Below are positions 1-11,092 of a stretch of DNA of 64,000 nt, in pieces. The stretch covers positions 3,906,001-3,970,000 of the forward strand of contig VNWV01000003.1 of the NCBI GenBank assembly GCA_009801085.1, in the 5' to 3' direction. The stretch's first letter is position 1, and every line of letters begins with the position of its first letter. A model generated the notes under the pieces. It saw only the letters and a program-made list of their open reading frames with translations. It searched no databases and had not been told where the DNA came from. The stretch is from Lasiodiplodia sp. COLG20. Its lineage: Eukaryota; Ascomycota; Dothideomycetes; Botryosphaeriales; Botryosphaeriaceae. The position numbers were made by a program, and so were the translations under genes.

Positions 1-1849
1 CAACGTCTTTACTGGATGGAATTTCATGACGACCGCACCGTCTGGGCCTCCCATCGCCGGAGTGGTGTCCCCTGAGGCTTATACCCCACTCTCCAACGTA
101 CGTCGAGGCTGAAATCGATTGGGAGGAACGCGCCACCCGCTTTCGACTGCTGCGTCCGCGGTGGCCGAGCCATGCGCTAGCTCTGTAGCGTCATGGAACC
201 CATCAGCGACGAGCTGGCGCACAGGCTCGCTGATGATTCAGGTCAATAGTGATGCCAGCAATGAAACCTTCGACCTGTCCGGACTGTAACAGACCGGTAT
301 ATTAACTGACCACATCATATTGCGCCTTAGCAATTGGGTTTATTCCAGTTCTCTTGCCCTCGAGGAAGCCCACATTACCGGCTTGGCGTCGTGGATATAC
401 GGTCGAGCCTTGCATTGCTAGTTGTAATGCGGCTCTCCAGGGCAGGTGTACGCTGATGGTCACCGTCGGCACCGTATATGCAATTAACACCAGGCACTGC
501 GTGCAGTTAGAGAGTTGTCGTCAGACTGCGGATGTAAGCCTATTGGACCGATAACTGGAGCTTGCTGGCGTTGGTAAGTGACAGCAACGACAACTCTACG
601 CTTGGCCTGGCCGGATTCGCGGTAGCGGCTCAAGCCAGACTCGATCGGCGGTGGCTGTACAAGGGTCTGCGTGGGCTGAAGAGAAGACGACATTTCCATT
701 TCGGAGTGGAGCGTGCGACGCTGGTCCACGAGCTGGGAACCTGTTGCCTCAGTATGGCGGATCGGAAAAGACAAGCCGCCTTATAGGCCACTGATGGACG
801 TGGACCACTTCGCAGGAGACGGAAAGAGCTAGGGAGCTGAGCCTGGGTCGCCTGTCAGTCTCAAACATGCAGTGGAACAGTTGGGGAGCACTGGCATAGG
901 ATGAGGAAATTGCCACCGGTCGGAGTATACTCCGTAGCGCCAACCTGGACTTCTTCCTCTCGCACGACACACTTCACCGTGCCACATCGTACCGGAGTAA
1001 CTGGCTCGCTGGATCGCCGTCCAAAACCCGCATCTCGTGTCTGTGTGAGTTATGTCTTGTCCAGAGGGGGCGACCTGAGCCTGTTGACGCTCTCCTGATG
1101 AAGAACAAGGCAGCGGAAACGATTCCGAACAGACACCATCCCGCATTCAGCACTTCGTGCGCGTGCATTTCTGTCACGGACAAATAGCTGCATTCTTGGT
1201 GGATTGACTTTAAACCTGTTTTGGCACGAGAGTTCCCATCTGGCTGGCTTCCATTTGGACTTCCTACGCTCATTGGCTCATGGCAGCGCGGTGACGTCTA
1301 GCACTCCGGTCGGCAGTGCTGTGCCGAGCCTACCAGGAGGTCGAGTGTGCTGCCATGTCTTATAATCTGGGTGGCACCCGTCTATCTCGCGGCCTCGGAC
1401 ACCACTCCGCCGCCGCCGTCGCCGCCGCCGCCGGCGGATGCAGCTGTTGACTATGCTCCCACAAACCAGCCGGAACGGATTATACAAATCAGCTGGAGCA
1501 TCTCGTCCTTATCTACGCATGCCGCATAACAAAGATTAAGCGGTCACTCACGCCTTGGAGCCCGCAATTATCACGTCTTGGACTCGTTGAGTCCGGCAGA
1601 GTCACACTGTTTCATACCGGGTAAGCTCCGTAGCTTTCGATGAAGCATACAGAAAGTGAGTTCCTAACATCTGAAGATTATGGACATCCAAAACAAGAAA
1701 CGAATTTCTCGACTGCAACGAAACTAATCCATGTTACGCCCATGCAAATCCACACATTCCATCGACATCGAATTCAGGATCGCATCTTAGGACACGTGCC
1801 GCTGATGATGTTTAAAAACGGTTCCGAATAGGAAAATGAACGGAGAAGG
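1..1849. other. Gene-poor stretch, no gene recognised
   Basis: Only short overlapping open frames on both strands (about 60-105 codons) occur here, none with a recognisable domain, convincing splice pattern or family resemblance. It may be the far upstream or downstream flank of genes outside the window plus the 3' flank of the bZIP gene. I see no RNA gene. Confidence 0.5.
1407..1437. repeat. GC-rich CCG-type microsatellite
   Basis: An imperfect run of CCG/GCC triplets interrupted by one GTC. Read on the minus strand it gives an arginine run inside a short open frame that has no other protein-like property, so I treat it as a simple repeat and not as coding. Confidence 0.8.
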
Positions 1850-2527
1850 CTACGACTTGGGAGGCGTTGACGATGGCGGCGGTAAGTTGCCGCGCACCCT
1901 GGCGTGTACCTGTTCCGCCTCACGCCTGACGTAGTCGTCGATGGGACGGGATCCACAATCTGCATGGCAGAGGACCAGCTCTTTCAGCGCATAAACGGTA
2001 TCATATAGCTCTGCCAGCTCTGCACGGAGAAGCTTGTTCTGTGCCGAAAGCTGGCGGTGCTTGTCCTCCAGTCTGTCCATCCACTCTCGTTTCTTCTTCC
2101 GGCACTTGTTCGCGGCCAATCGGTTCTTCTCCAGGTTCACCTCTCGTTTGGCCCGTGACTTGGCTGTCTCGCCACGATTTCGCCTTATGATCTTGCTACG
2201 GCCTTTACGCTTGCTAGCTGCTTCAGGAGGCTCACGCAAGGCGGATGTCGTCTGCGGGCTACTGGCGTCCTCGCATGGAAGAAGACTGTCCCGACGTGCC
2301 GAGTCGTTGCTCGCATCAGCGAGAATATTGGTATCCATTGTCTCTTGTGGGATATGCGCCGCAAAATCGTCCCCGGGGGGGTCTGGAGAAGGCTTGGATG
2401 ACTGGAAGAAGAAGGCGCTTTCGAAGAAGCTGGTCAGGGGGTCGGAGAGTAGTGTTGGGTCTGCGAAGGTGCGCTGCGTATCGAAGTTAGGCCCAAAGGC
2501 CAGGGACCGGTCGACGATGGACGCCAT
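1850..2527 (-). CDS. ATF/CREB-type bZIP transcription factor
   Basis: A single-exon protein of 225 residues starting at the ATG 2527-2525. The C-terminal half carries a bZIP domain: a basic region with the N-x7-R signature (KNRLAANKCRKKK, about residues 133-145) followed by leucine heptads (RLEDKHRQL, NKLLRAELAEL). The basic region with Ala-Ala and Cys-Arg is typical of the ATF/CREB class that in fungi includes Atf1/AtfA and Atf21-like stress and development regulators. The conserved tail with CHADCGSRPIDDYV after the zipper is seen in Atf21-like proteins. The N-terminal half is Ser/Pro/Asp-rich and probably carries activation functions. It is probably nuclear and binds CRE-like sites as a dimer. 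No close neighbour gives a clue to its targets; which ATF subgroup it belongs to is an inference from memory of the families. Confidence 0.88.
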   Translation of the reverse strand: MASIVDRSLAFGPNFDTQRTFADPTLLSDPLTSFFESAFFFQSSKPSPDPPGDDFAAHIPQETMDTNILADASNDSARRDSLLPCEDASSPQTTSALREPPEAASKRKGRSKIIRRNRGETAKSRAKREVNLEKNRLAANKCRKKKREWMDRLEDKHRQLSAQNKLLRAELAELYDTVYALKELVLCHADCGSRPIDDYVRREAEQVHARVRGNLPPPSSTPPKS

Positions 2528-5500
2528 CAGTACCTCGATGTGCTGGAAGGACGGAGGTGGTGTTGAACTGGTTGCCGAGGATAAGGGTCGAGGAAAGACC
2601 GGGGTGGCAAGACTCGTGTGTTGGTGAGTTACTACTAAGGAGACACAGTGAGAGATAAACCGTTTGTGGGGATGCTGGGTGGCGGAATGTCTTCAGCTAT
2701 GAGAGCAGGGGCAAGGATAAGTTGCGTGAAGGTGACGCCAGCAGTGATTGCAAGCGGGAATGATGCAAGGCGATAGCAGCCCCGGGGTAGGCGGGGCTAC
2801 CTGCGTCGAGAAATTCTGCACATCGCCTGCTCTGGACTAACCACCGAGAAACTGGGGTCTTCGCGTGGGACAATGGCTGCTGGCAGTAAGCACGCGTTCT
2901 CCCGAGCGTTGCGGCGACAGGTTTGCTCGTCGCGAGAAGCGCTGCCTAAGTGGTGGAAACAATAACCGGGACAGGCGCGTGCGTCGGAAATCACTCCGAA
3001 CCCTAACTGTCCACCAGGTAGGTTCCCCGTCCAACAAGTCATCCCGTCCGTCGCACCCGCCTCCTATTCACACGTTACAAGGCGCATTGGGCTGAGATAG
3101 ACTGAATAGAGGCATGAGAAGAGACACCTTTTGCTGACTACCAAGGATCCCATAGCAACCGGCCCATAACCCCGTGCGGCTCACCACCTGGCGAGATACT
3201 GTACAACACATTATCGGCCTCACAGACAGCACCGATCGTTCCTTGACATCTCCCCAATCGGAGCATGTGCCGCAGTGCACCCTGCCCTACACCAACCGTT
3301 GCGCCCCATGAACCTAGCCCACGCGGCTCTTCGTCTAGGCCCGGGACGCATAGTTGCGTAACTATGTTAAGCCTGACGTAGCCTCAATCGCCATGCAGGG
3401 CGGGCTCTCAGGCATTGTTCCAAGATCGATGACTGCATGCATTTCGTTGATCGCTAGCTGCCCCCGTCGGCTCACAGGCTGTACCCTCTAGCTTCCTGCT
3501 TTGATTGGTCCGGATACAAATGCCATTGGACTAGGTGGGGCATGCCACCTTCACCATTTCGCTAACAGATCCCTCCCAGGAGTGATAGACGGGCGGCAGT
3601 CTCTGCTTGGCTCCGCCTACATGGCCGAACCGCCTGGACGCATCGGCTGTCTCACCCTTCATCTGCCGTACGCCATGTTATCATTGGCGTTGAACGGCCA
3701 AGAACGGCATGCATGTCAGCCCTTACCAGGTCACTTCTCGAGTAACATGGCCCATTCCTCTTGGTAGCGAGGATCTGGACCCTTGTTCCTTACGTCACTG
3801 ACTCAATTTGCCGCACGCACGGCACGTCCACCCGCCCCACCACTCCTCTTGGGTGATGTACGCTATCTGGTGAGCCGGATCCTACAGGGGGGCGGCGCAC
3901 AGCCTACCTCCCATCTCCGCAATTGTCTCCTTCTTCTCCACTACTTTTGCGTCCGCAATGGCCAGTTGGGAATTTTGCTAAGACGAGTGGGCTTGTTCTC
4001 CATGGTCGTTGGGGAGGGAACTTTTACCTTGCGCCGGAACCAACATCATACAAAGAAAGCTTCTTCAACCCAGCCTCCGCGGAAATCTATTGTCACAGTC
4101 AAACCGTGTCAAACCTTCATCGAATCCGCCGTCGTGGGAGCCAACATGACTCCCTCTCAAGGCATGCTCCTTATCGGTGATCATTCGGAGCTCGCTGCCA
4201 CTCCGGCTCGATGACGCCGGATAAGCGGCATAGGTGAGGGGGTGGATGTTCACCAGCAGCCCACAATCCTAAACCTTAGTAGGCGAGATGTTCGCCTTCC
4301 AACGGCCATCTCGATCTACGTGCAATTTTGTGGCCCAGAAATTTCACCTCGGGGCTATAACTTACGAGGGAAGGTCATGACGACCGTGATTTGCCGACTC
4401 AAGAGTGCTCAATGGATGTTATCTCCAGTCAGAGAAAAGGCATGGGCTCAGTCCCTTCGTCTTCTCATTACGTTTGCTCAGATGGAGAGACCTTCCGGGC
4501 CCAGAAAAGCGTTCGTCGCAAACTAGTATACTCTCTTACAGTGCTCACATTGTGGATCGATGTGAATTGGTATTCCAGCACGCTCTACCTACAAAATGAG
4601 GCTGTTAAAGAGAGAAGAAAACGCAATTGAATAGTAACACGGCTAAACAATTTTCCTCGCAACGAGTCACGTGCGTACGATTCTTTCGACGAAAACAGTT
4701 CACGACTTCCCTTATGAACGCGTACTATCCAGTTTCAATTTAGCTACTAGAAGATTAAAACATCTCACATTCATATACAGGTGCCGATTCCCATACGTGC
4801 CATTGGCAGTGGATGGGACCCGGACGCGTGGTTGGTTATGGGAGCTGGTTCATAAACTCGAATTTCGACTGCCGAAGTCTTCGAACGGACGCATTCAAAA
4901 CAGCTAATATGCTTTTACGAGCAAGGACTCTCTGCTGGAGGCTCTTCGTAAAGTTTCACATTCACACAGGAAGATGAGCGTCTGCGATGCGACATCCCTC
5001 AGAATCACTTACACTTCGACCTTGAACTGGAGTCTTTGCAAAACAGAGAGTACCAAAAGCGGATGTTGTGCGCATCGCTGAGGGTGAGATCGGGTGGGTA
5101 ATCCATCTTTGTGGCACGAACTGTATCGGAGGAGAGGTAGGTTAAAGTAGGATTATTTCGATAAGTATAAGATTGTAAGTGCGTCCCGTGTATTTTCTAT
5201 GAGGATGGGTAAGCCGATCCTAGACATGAATTTCATCTGAACGATGCGGGGAGGCTCGGCCACACAGACTTTAATGACTTTAAAAAGTAAAAAACTCGTG
5301 ATAAGAGAAATTGCCCGGTCCAGAGTGCTGCTTGTGGAATATTGACCCAAAGAGGCAAGAATATTGTGGGGCGAGTAGAAGAAAGGGAAGAGAGTTAGCT
5401 GTTAGACTACAGGATAACGACTGGATATTTATATACAAAAGAGTGAGTCTTGATCACGTGACTAGCATGTGATTTGCTACTTCAACACTGTGCACTGTGC

Positions 5501-5805
5501 TGGCCGGCCTGGAAAATGCCATGTTGTTGAGAAGGTCACAGCGTAAGCGCTCATTGCACCAAAGTGGTCAAGCATGTCCATTTACTATTCCATCGCAATT
5601 CCAATGCGAGCTCCCAGGGTCGGCTAAATACGGCTCTGCATTTGGATGGCCGCTTGGATAAATCGAAATGGTCCGAATACTATACAATGACCACGGATAA
5701 AGCAGCAGAACCATGTCGGACTCATATCCCTTCTTGGTCACTCATTCATTACGCCCCGAGCTCCGGATGCAGCCCATCTGGCTTCGCTGACGAAAGGATT
5801 CTCAA
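2528..5805. other. 3.3-kb stretch without a recognised gene
   Basis: The longest open frames (for example 143 codons at 3783-4214, plus strand, starting at a TTG) have no domain, no good start and no splice partner. The section nearest 2528 is the promoter of the bZIP gene. Part of 5126-5190 is related to the promoter of the PSST gene (see repeats). The section 4600-5500 looks AT-richer and degenerate, as expected of decayed repeated DNA. Confidence 0.5.
5126..5190 (+). repeat. Diverged repeat, copy A (partner at 7920-7985)
   Basis: This 65-base segment aligns with 7920-7985 with one single-base gap and roughly three quarters identity. Both begin TCGGAGGAGA, share AGTATAAG in the middle and end CCCGTG. 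Most mismatches are transitions with A or T in this copy, as repeat-induced point mutation would leave. Flanks do not align by eye. Confidence 0.6.
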
Positions 5806-6922
5806 TTAGTCAGCCTTGCCCGAGATTGAGCGCCAAATGGCATCCATAACGGCGACGACCTTCTCTGGCAATGGTCCCTTCGCCACGGCTTCCACATTGG
5901 AGACAAGCTGCGTTGGCTTGCTCGCACCAAGGATGACGCCGTCCTGCGTACCGAGTGCAGAGTGGAAACAGATCCAGCGCAGGCTCGCTTCGATTTTGGA
6001 GATGCCGAGGGATTCGATAATGTCGTTGAGGCTGGCTATGGCATCGTGCATCTCCTCCTTGTCGTACTGCGCTTTGTAGGCCTGTCCCATGACGTTTCCA
6101 TCGGCGAAGCGGGTGCCCTCTGTTTCATTGGCTGTCAGCCGGCCAGTGAGGAACCCCCCGGCAAGAGGACTGTGGGCGGCCGAGTCAGCTGGGAAGATCC
6201 GAGGCGTTACGGATGCTCACCTGAATGCGTTGAAAACGATGCCATGCTTCCGGAGCGTGGGGAATAAGGTATCTTCGCTACCCCGGCAGACAACATTGTA
6301 CTGGCCTTGGTAGACACTCGGCATGATGTAGCCTTTGCTATCGCAGATCTCGATGAATTCTGAGAGCATTTCGGGGGAGAAATTGGAGACTCCAAGCTAC
6401 CGTGCACGCTTGGAATGAGTACTTGATTCTAGACGTGTGGCAAAAGGCGCATACCTGCTTGAAGAGGCCTTTCTCGTACTGAGCCTGGAGTGCAGCAGCC
6501 TGTTCTTCTAGTGGCGTCTGGTTGTCCGGCCTGTGACAGTACAACACATTCACGCGAGCCTATCGTATTGGCATCAGTAGCTATATGCAGTGCTAGGCGT
6601 ATTTCTGACAGACATTCTCTAGCTTTAGCCGCTCGTAACTTCTTTGGAGCGACTGCTCAATCGCCGTCGGCGCCAAATTACCGGAGCCATCTCCAGAAGC
6701 CAGAATTTTGGTGTCGATTGTGAAGCCCTGGCGGGCGGCTCCAGCGTCACCAAGAAGTAATTCTGAGCTTCCAGGACTTGTTGGCGGATAGCGGGCGGCT
6801 GTATCGATCTTGCGGATTCCAAGTGACTGCAGAGTCGAAAGCAGCTCTTTGACGGCTTCAGGAGTTGTGTAGGCGCTTCCAATAGAAGCTCCACCAAAGA
6901 TAAGGACGGGGTGGGTCGACAT
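5806..6922 (-). CDS. Aldo-keto reductase
   Basis: Four exons (6614-6922, 6455-6559, 6221-6396, 5806-6169) splice in frame to 317 residues, the usual AKR length. The start at 6922 gives an N-terminal beta strand (LIFGGASIGS). The strand-2 motif RKIDTAARYP holds the catalytic Asp and Tyr positions; VNVLYCHRPD corresponds to the catalytic-His strand, LGVSNFSPEML is the conserved cofactor-side loop, and GVILGASKPTQL near the C-terminus is the NADPH-binding loop. The family reduces aldehydes and ketones with NADPH in the cytosol. The pattern with Tyr-Cys-His-Arg-Pro-Asp and the C-terminal region resembles AKR7/aflatoxin-aldehyde-reductase-like fungal enzymes; the exact substrate cannot be told. 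Splice sites have standard GT..AG ends. It stands alone: the nearest genes are 3 kb to the left and 1.2 kb to the right. Confidence 0.9.
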
Positions 6923-8077
6923 GGCGATGAAGAAGTTGCTTCTTGTGTGGTTTGTGGTATGGAGGGAGAACAGGAAGTTCGGCGTGGTAGTAAAAAAAAA
7001 AAGAAAGCCGGAGTTGCATGTAAGTAGTTACGGCAGCTGCATACATTTTAAGCGTCAGCTCAGTCCCAACCCCACGTCTTATTCGCTTGGTAATCATCCT
7101 CTTGCCTGCAACCCAATAGCACAACACCATGGATTTAGCGCGCCCGGGCGGATGCTGTAGGATTCCGTTCCGAAAAATAATTACTACTCGCACATCTCTA
7201 GCTTTAAAAATCACTTTTTACATAACTCTGCTTCTCGGGGAAATTTCTCTCCATTTTTTCTACTCTAGCTATCCAATTATTCACAATTTTAGAATCGTTC
7301 GGAGATGGTAATTCCGTATAAATCGTCTACAGTTATTCACAAAGAAATAAGAATGATTTTGACGAGAAGCTCTCCAGCAATGCTTCCTAATGAGATCAGA
7401 GGCTTGCGGATTGCTTGCTCCGTTTGCTGTGTTTGCTCCTTTGTTGCTACCAAGCTATTGTTTCTTCCAGATTGGGTTTAGCTTAGTCCGTTCGGCAGTG
7501 GTTTATCACCACCACTTGCCGCATTCACTAATTGGCATCTTTTCACATTCCTCAAATTTCTACAGCTCACTACGGTGAAAAACCCAAATTGCTTATAGCA
7601 GTCTCTTTTATTTGCCGAGCCGGAAACAGCCATCTGCTCTTAACTTGGCCCGGTATTTTCTCCAAGTACAGTTTATCCGGGCGCTCAATCTTCCTGATGA
7701 GGCTAGTTATGAAATTGTATCAGAGACTATCACACAGCCAATCAAACAAAGCCTTCAAGTCTTTAAATCATACAATATCCATTGAATGGGCACTGCTAGC
7801 TTCCAGCCCACGCTTGCTACAGGCATGCGGATTTGGCTATTGGACATAATTGCGAACAAATTCAGTTATTCTACGTTCATGCCTAGCTATCTCAGAGCCG
7901 AGGGAGTGGTCACGCAATGTCGGAGGAGAAGTGGGTTCGAGTGGGTTTTATTCCGATGAGTATAAGGATACGAGCGGGCCCCGTGAGCTTCTTCCACCAA
8001 CCCTCATGTCGCTCTTTGAGAGGTGTCTCTGCGTCACCAGCTGTCTCCTATCGCCCTACCTCTATAATACGTAAGCA
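6923..8077. other. Intergenic region between divergent AKR and PSST genes
   Basis: No gene is visible. The left end is the promoter of the aldo-keto reductase, which reads away to the left; the right end is the promoter of the PSST gene, which reads right. It is AT-rich between about 7170 and 7870. The segment 7920-7985 is one copy of a short diverged repeat. Confidence 0.6.
7920..7985 (+). repeat. Diverged repeat, copy B, in the PSST promoter
   Basis: Partner of 5126-5190. This copy keeps more G and C at the variable positions and lies about 90-160 bases before the predicted PSST start codon, so it may be part of its promoter or 5' leader. Confidence 0.6.
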
Positions 8078-8845
8078 ATGCTTGTTTTCTGTGCTCGCCA
8101 ACTGCGTAGCGGTAAGTGTCTATATCTTTCATCACGTCTGATTTAATGCTTCTCTGACAACGATAGCGCTTACAGCATCTGGCCGCTTGACGGCTAACTT
8201 TCATCGAGACTTGGATTTTGTCAGACCTTTCAGCCAAACATATGTGCAACATCAAACACTACGGCCTAAAGATGGCCCAGCGCCGAACACGTCTACGGCA
8301 TTGAGTCCTGAACGCAAGAAGATGAACGTGGCGGAACATGTTTTGTATGCATGCAAACCCAAGCGCCAGCACCTGGCGAGACTAACACATTCAGGACTAC
8401 ACTAGACCAGATCACGAACTGGGCACGTCAAGGCTCTTTCTGGCCTCTGAGCTTCGGTCTCGCCTGTTGCGCAATCGAGATGATGCACGTATCCATGCCC
8501 CGCTACGACCAAGATCGCCTCGGTATCATCTTCCGGGCCTCGCCTCGCCAGGCGGACGTCATGATAGTGGCGGGGACAGTCACTAATAAGATGGGTCCAG
8601 CACTGCGCCAATGCTATGATCAAATGCCTGACCCGAAATGGGTGATTAGCATGGGCAGTTGCGCGAACGGTGGAGGTTATTATCACTACAGTTATAGCGT
8701 CGTAAGAGGCGTGGATAGGATTGTGCCGGTGGACATCTACGTTCCAGGATGTCCACCGACACCGGAGGCACTGCTGTATGGGGTGTTCCAGCTGCAAAAG
8801 AAGATGAGAAACACAAAGATCACACGCATGTGGTATAGGAAATAA
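8078..8845 (+). CDS. NDUFS7: NADH:ubiquinone oxidoreductase PSST/20 kDa subunit (NDUFS7-type), variant copy
   Basis: Three exons (8078-8111, 8167-8344, 8395-8845) join to 220 residues. The second intron has a GTATGC donor and a CTAAC branch site just before TTCAG, and splicing restores [15 protein letters not shown]. The first 35 or so residues are rich in Arg, Ser and Ala with an RPFSQT mitochondrial-targeting cleavage-like motif. The core keeps all four ligands of iron-sulfur cluster N2: the Cys-Cys pair in [11 protein letters not shown], Cys in MGSCANGGG and Cys in VPGCPPT. The product sits in the matrix arm of complex I and hands electrons to ubiquinone. Several residues that I recall as near-invariant differ: WPLSFG for [16 protein letters not shown] for [18 protein letters not shown] for RGCDRIVP. 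The usual linker between presequence and core is also short. It may be a paralogue rather than the housekeeping copy; the window cannot decide this. Confidence 0.9.
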
Positions 8846-9037
8846 GGCTGGTGCTGAGAGATGCAATTGTCTCGAAAAGTTTGCTTTTTACAAGACTTTT
8901 GGCTTGGAATCGAAGATATTGGACAGCTCCGAACACTGTATCTAAATTGGGTCTGAAATGAATTTCCATGAACGCCGCCTGTTTGATGTTGATTGTTGAT
9001 TCTTGCGCCTTTGCCCTTGAACTACCCGGAAAAAGAC

Positions 9038-11092
9038 CTATGTTTCTTTATATCTTCGTACAAAGTCATTGATGTCTTTGAGTGAATACGTGGATACATT
9101 CTGCATGAATCCGGAGGAATCATCTCCCGATTTTGTAGCACGTATGATGGTCCTAACCAACCAAAGAGTCTCCGGTGCATGTTGGGCGAATCCTAGTCTC
9201 CGAGATTGATCTAGTCTATCACGTTCGAAGACAAGGTCCCACAGGGCTTTCCACCGGTCTGTCGCGCGGGTAATAGTATCGAAAACTGAATCTCTTAAAC
9301 AACTGTTTCTCGAGGTTACGGTCATCGAAAGCAGCGCTGGGTATTTGTTAGTGTAGTATCAAAAGCATTTAGGGTAAACTCACCCAGGGAAACTGCTAGT
9401 AGATGAGATGCTGTGACTCCGCTGTACACATCATCCCCAGGCCCAGACCAAGTGTCTTGGAGGAGTAATGAGACAAATTTTGATAGCGACGGGGGCTCGG
9501 GGCGTCGAGGCAACGAGGTCATTAACCGCCAGAAGTCTTCGGTTGTCTCCGCATCAAAAAGGTCCTCGTGACAAGGGAGATGAGCATGCACCTCGAAAAT
9601 GGCCACTAGCGGAGGGTTGTTGAAGATGCCTGTGAGAAATGCGTCATTCATAATCGTCCAGAAACCGATCCTGCAATTTTCGTTAAATTGTAAACCCTAA
9701 AATGTGGAGAGTAACGGCCCACCTTATAAGTGTCTCCGATCTGATAAAAGCCTTCCAGTCAACCACATGCTCTTTTCTCTTCACCTGAAACAATCCAGTT
9801 GATCTCGCTATAGCAATCAACCGCGGGTGTCGTTCAACGCGAATGCGCCGCCGCGTCAGCTTACTATTGATGCTGTCCTGGACGGCCTCGATGGTTACTG
9901 CTGCTTGAAGTATCTCAATCTCTTCGTCAGAGAGATCTTCCGGCGAGAGTCTATCAAACAGTCGTCGGAATGTAGAGTGTTGAAAGATGTATTCTTCGGC
10001 AAGGTCGAAAAACTGACGTGCGGACATGGCAGGGCCAGATTGCGGCAAATACATGGAACCAAAGAGAACCACAGAGAGCAAAAGAGGAGTAGACGCAATC
10101 TCGCAGTCAAAAGTTGGCCGGTGGATGACCGGATTGTGCTGATGGATGGTGTTGAAGCAGGCCCAGATGAAGTTCTGAGCGTTCCCAGCGGTAAAGACAG
10201 ACTCGGCAAGAGCATAATTGAAGGGCTCCTGGTACCTTGGACCCTGATTTCTCATTGTTTCATGGGTACGGCTAAGCTCAGCAATGACGTGTTGCATGCG
10301 CGTTTCCAGTTTGGAAATTCCCCCAGGGAACTCGGACGGGCACGTCACGGGGATTTCGAGCAGTTCCGGCTGAAACTCAGACATACCAATTAGCCAAGAC
10401 CCCGGATCGAAGAACAGGTTGAACGCAGCCAATTCGGCATCCAGGCTTGGGTAAATAATGTTATCGGTAGGCTCGGGAGTAGACTTGTCAGTGAATTTTT
10501 CAGTGGTTGTCGCGGCACCGGGATCGGTAAAGTCAAGGAGGAACTTGACCGGAATACGCCATGAAGGAGTTGTATCGCTTCTGCTTTCAACCTTTGGGAT
10601 GGCCGAGGTGGTGATGTTGTTGTTCGCCTGACTCTGTGGATGTTCCGGGGTGCCTACGAGTAGGTAAGTGCACGGCACCCCCCGAGCGCGGCAACGGCTA
10701 CACGGGCTCCCCGAATCGCAGGAAAGCTTGCTTTTTGAGCATCCGTCACAGGCCCGCCGCTTTTTACCTCTTTTTGCCGTTGGAAGGGCCACGTCACGTC
10801 CATCCGGGTTACAGGTTCGGACATGGCGGCGAGCCACGTCGCTGACAAATCATCAGAATGGGTATAACTGGCTGTAAATAGTTCAAAAACTGACACTCTC
10901 GTGAAGGCCCGATTGCAAAAAGGGCAAGTTGATGCGGTCCGAGCAGTATCTGTGATTTTGTTCAGCTGGTCCAGTTCCATCGCGAAGGTCAGCTGACTCA
11001 CGTGTGGCTTCATGACGACGCAAGTGGCTGCTTGTTGAGTACGTCTTGCTGCAGATTTGGCAGCGAAATGAAGTCTTTGGCATTTTCCACAA
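9038..11092 (-). CDS. C2H2 plus Zn2Cys6 fungal-specific transcription factor
   Basis: Five exons (11002-11092, 10895-10949, 9723-10841, 9384-9670, 9038-9336) join in frame to 616 residues. Residues 11-31 are a C2H2 finger (C11, C14, H27, H31) and 39-59 a second, C2HC finger (C39, C42, H55, C59). They are followed by a basic KRGKKRRA stretch and a Zn2Cys6 cluster with C-x2-C-x6-C-x5-C-x2-C-x6-C spacing starting at C80. The rest fits the fungal-specific transcription factor middle domain (PHRPTF-like HNPVIHRPTFD; the segment around NNPPLVAIFEVHAHLPC). The combination of two fingers and a binuclear cluster is a known fungal class of nuclear regulators, often of metabolite or nutrient genes. ATG 11092 is used; 11083 is an alternative. 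It converges on the PSST gene (192 bases between stops). Targets are unknown. Confidence 0.9.

Noticed and set aside
3783..4214. 143-codon frame in the left empty region
   Set aside because: Starts at TTG, lacks any recognisable feature and has several competing frames of the same quality.
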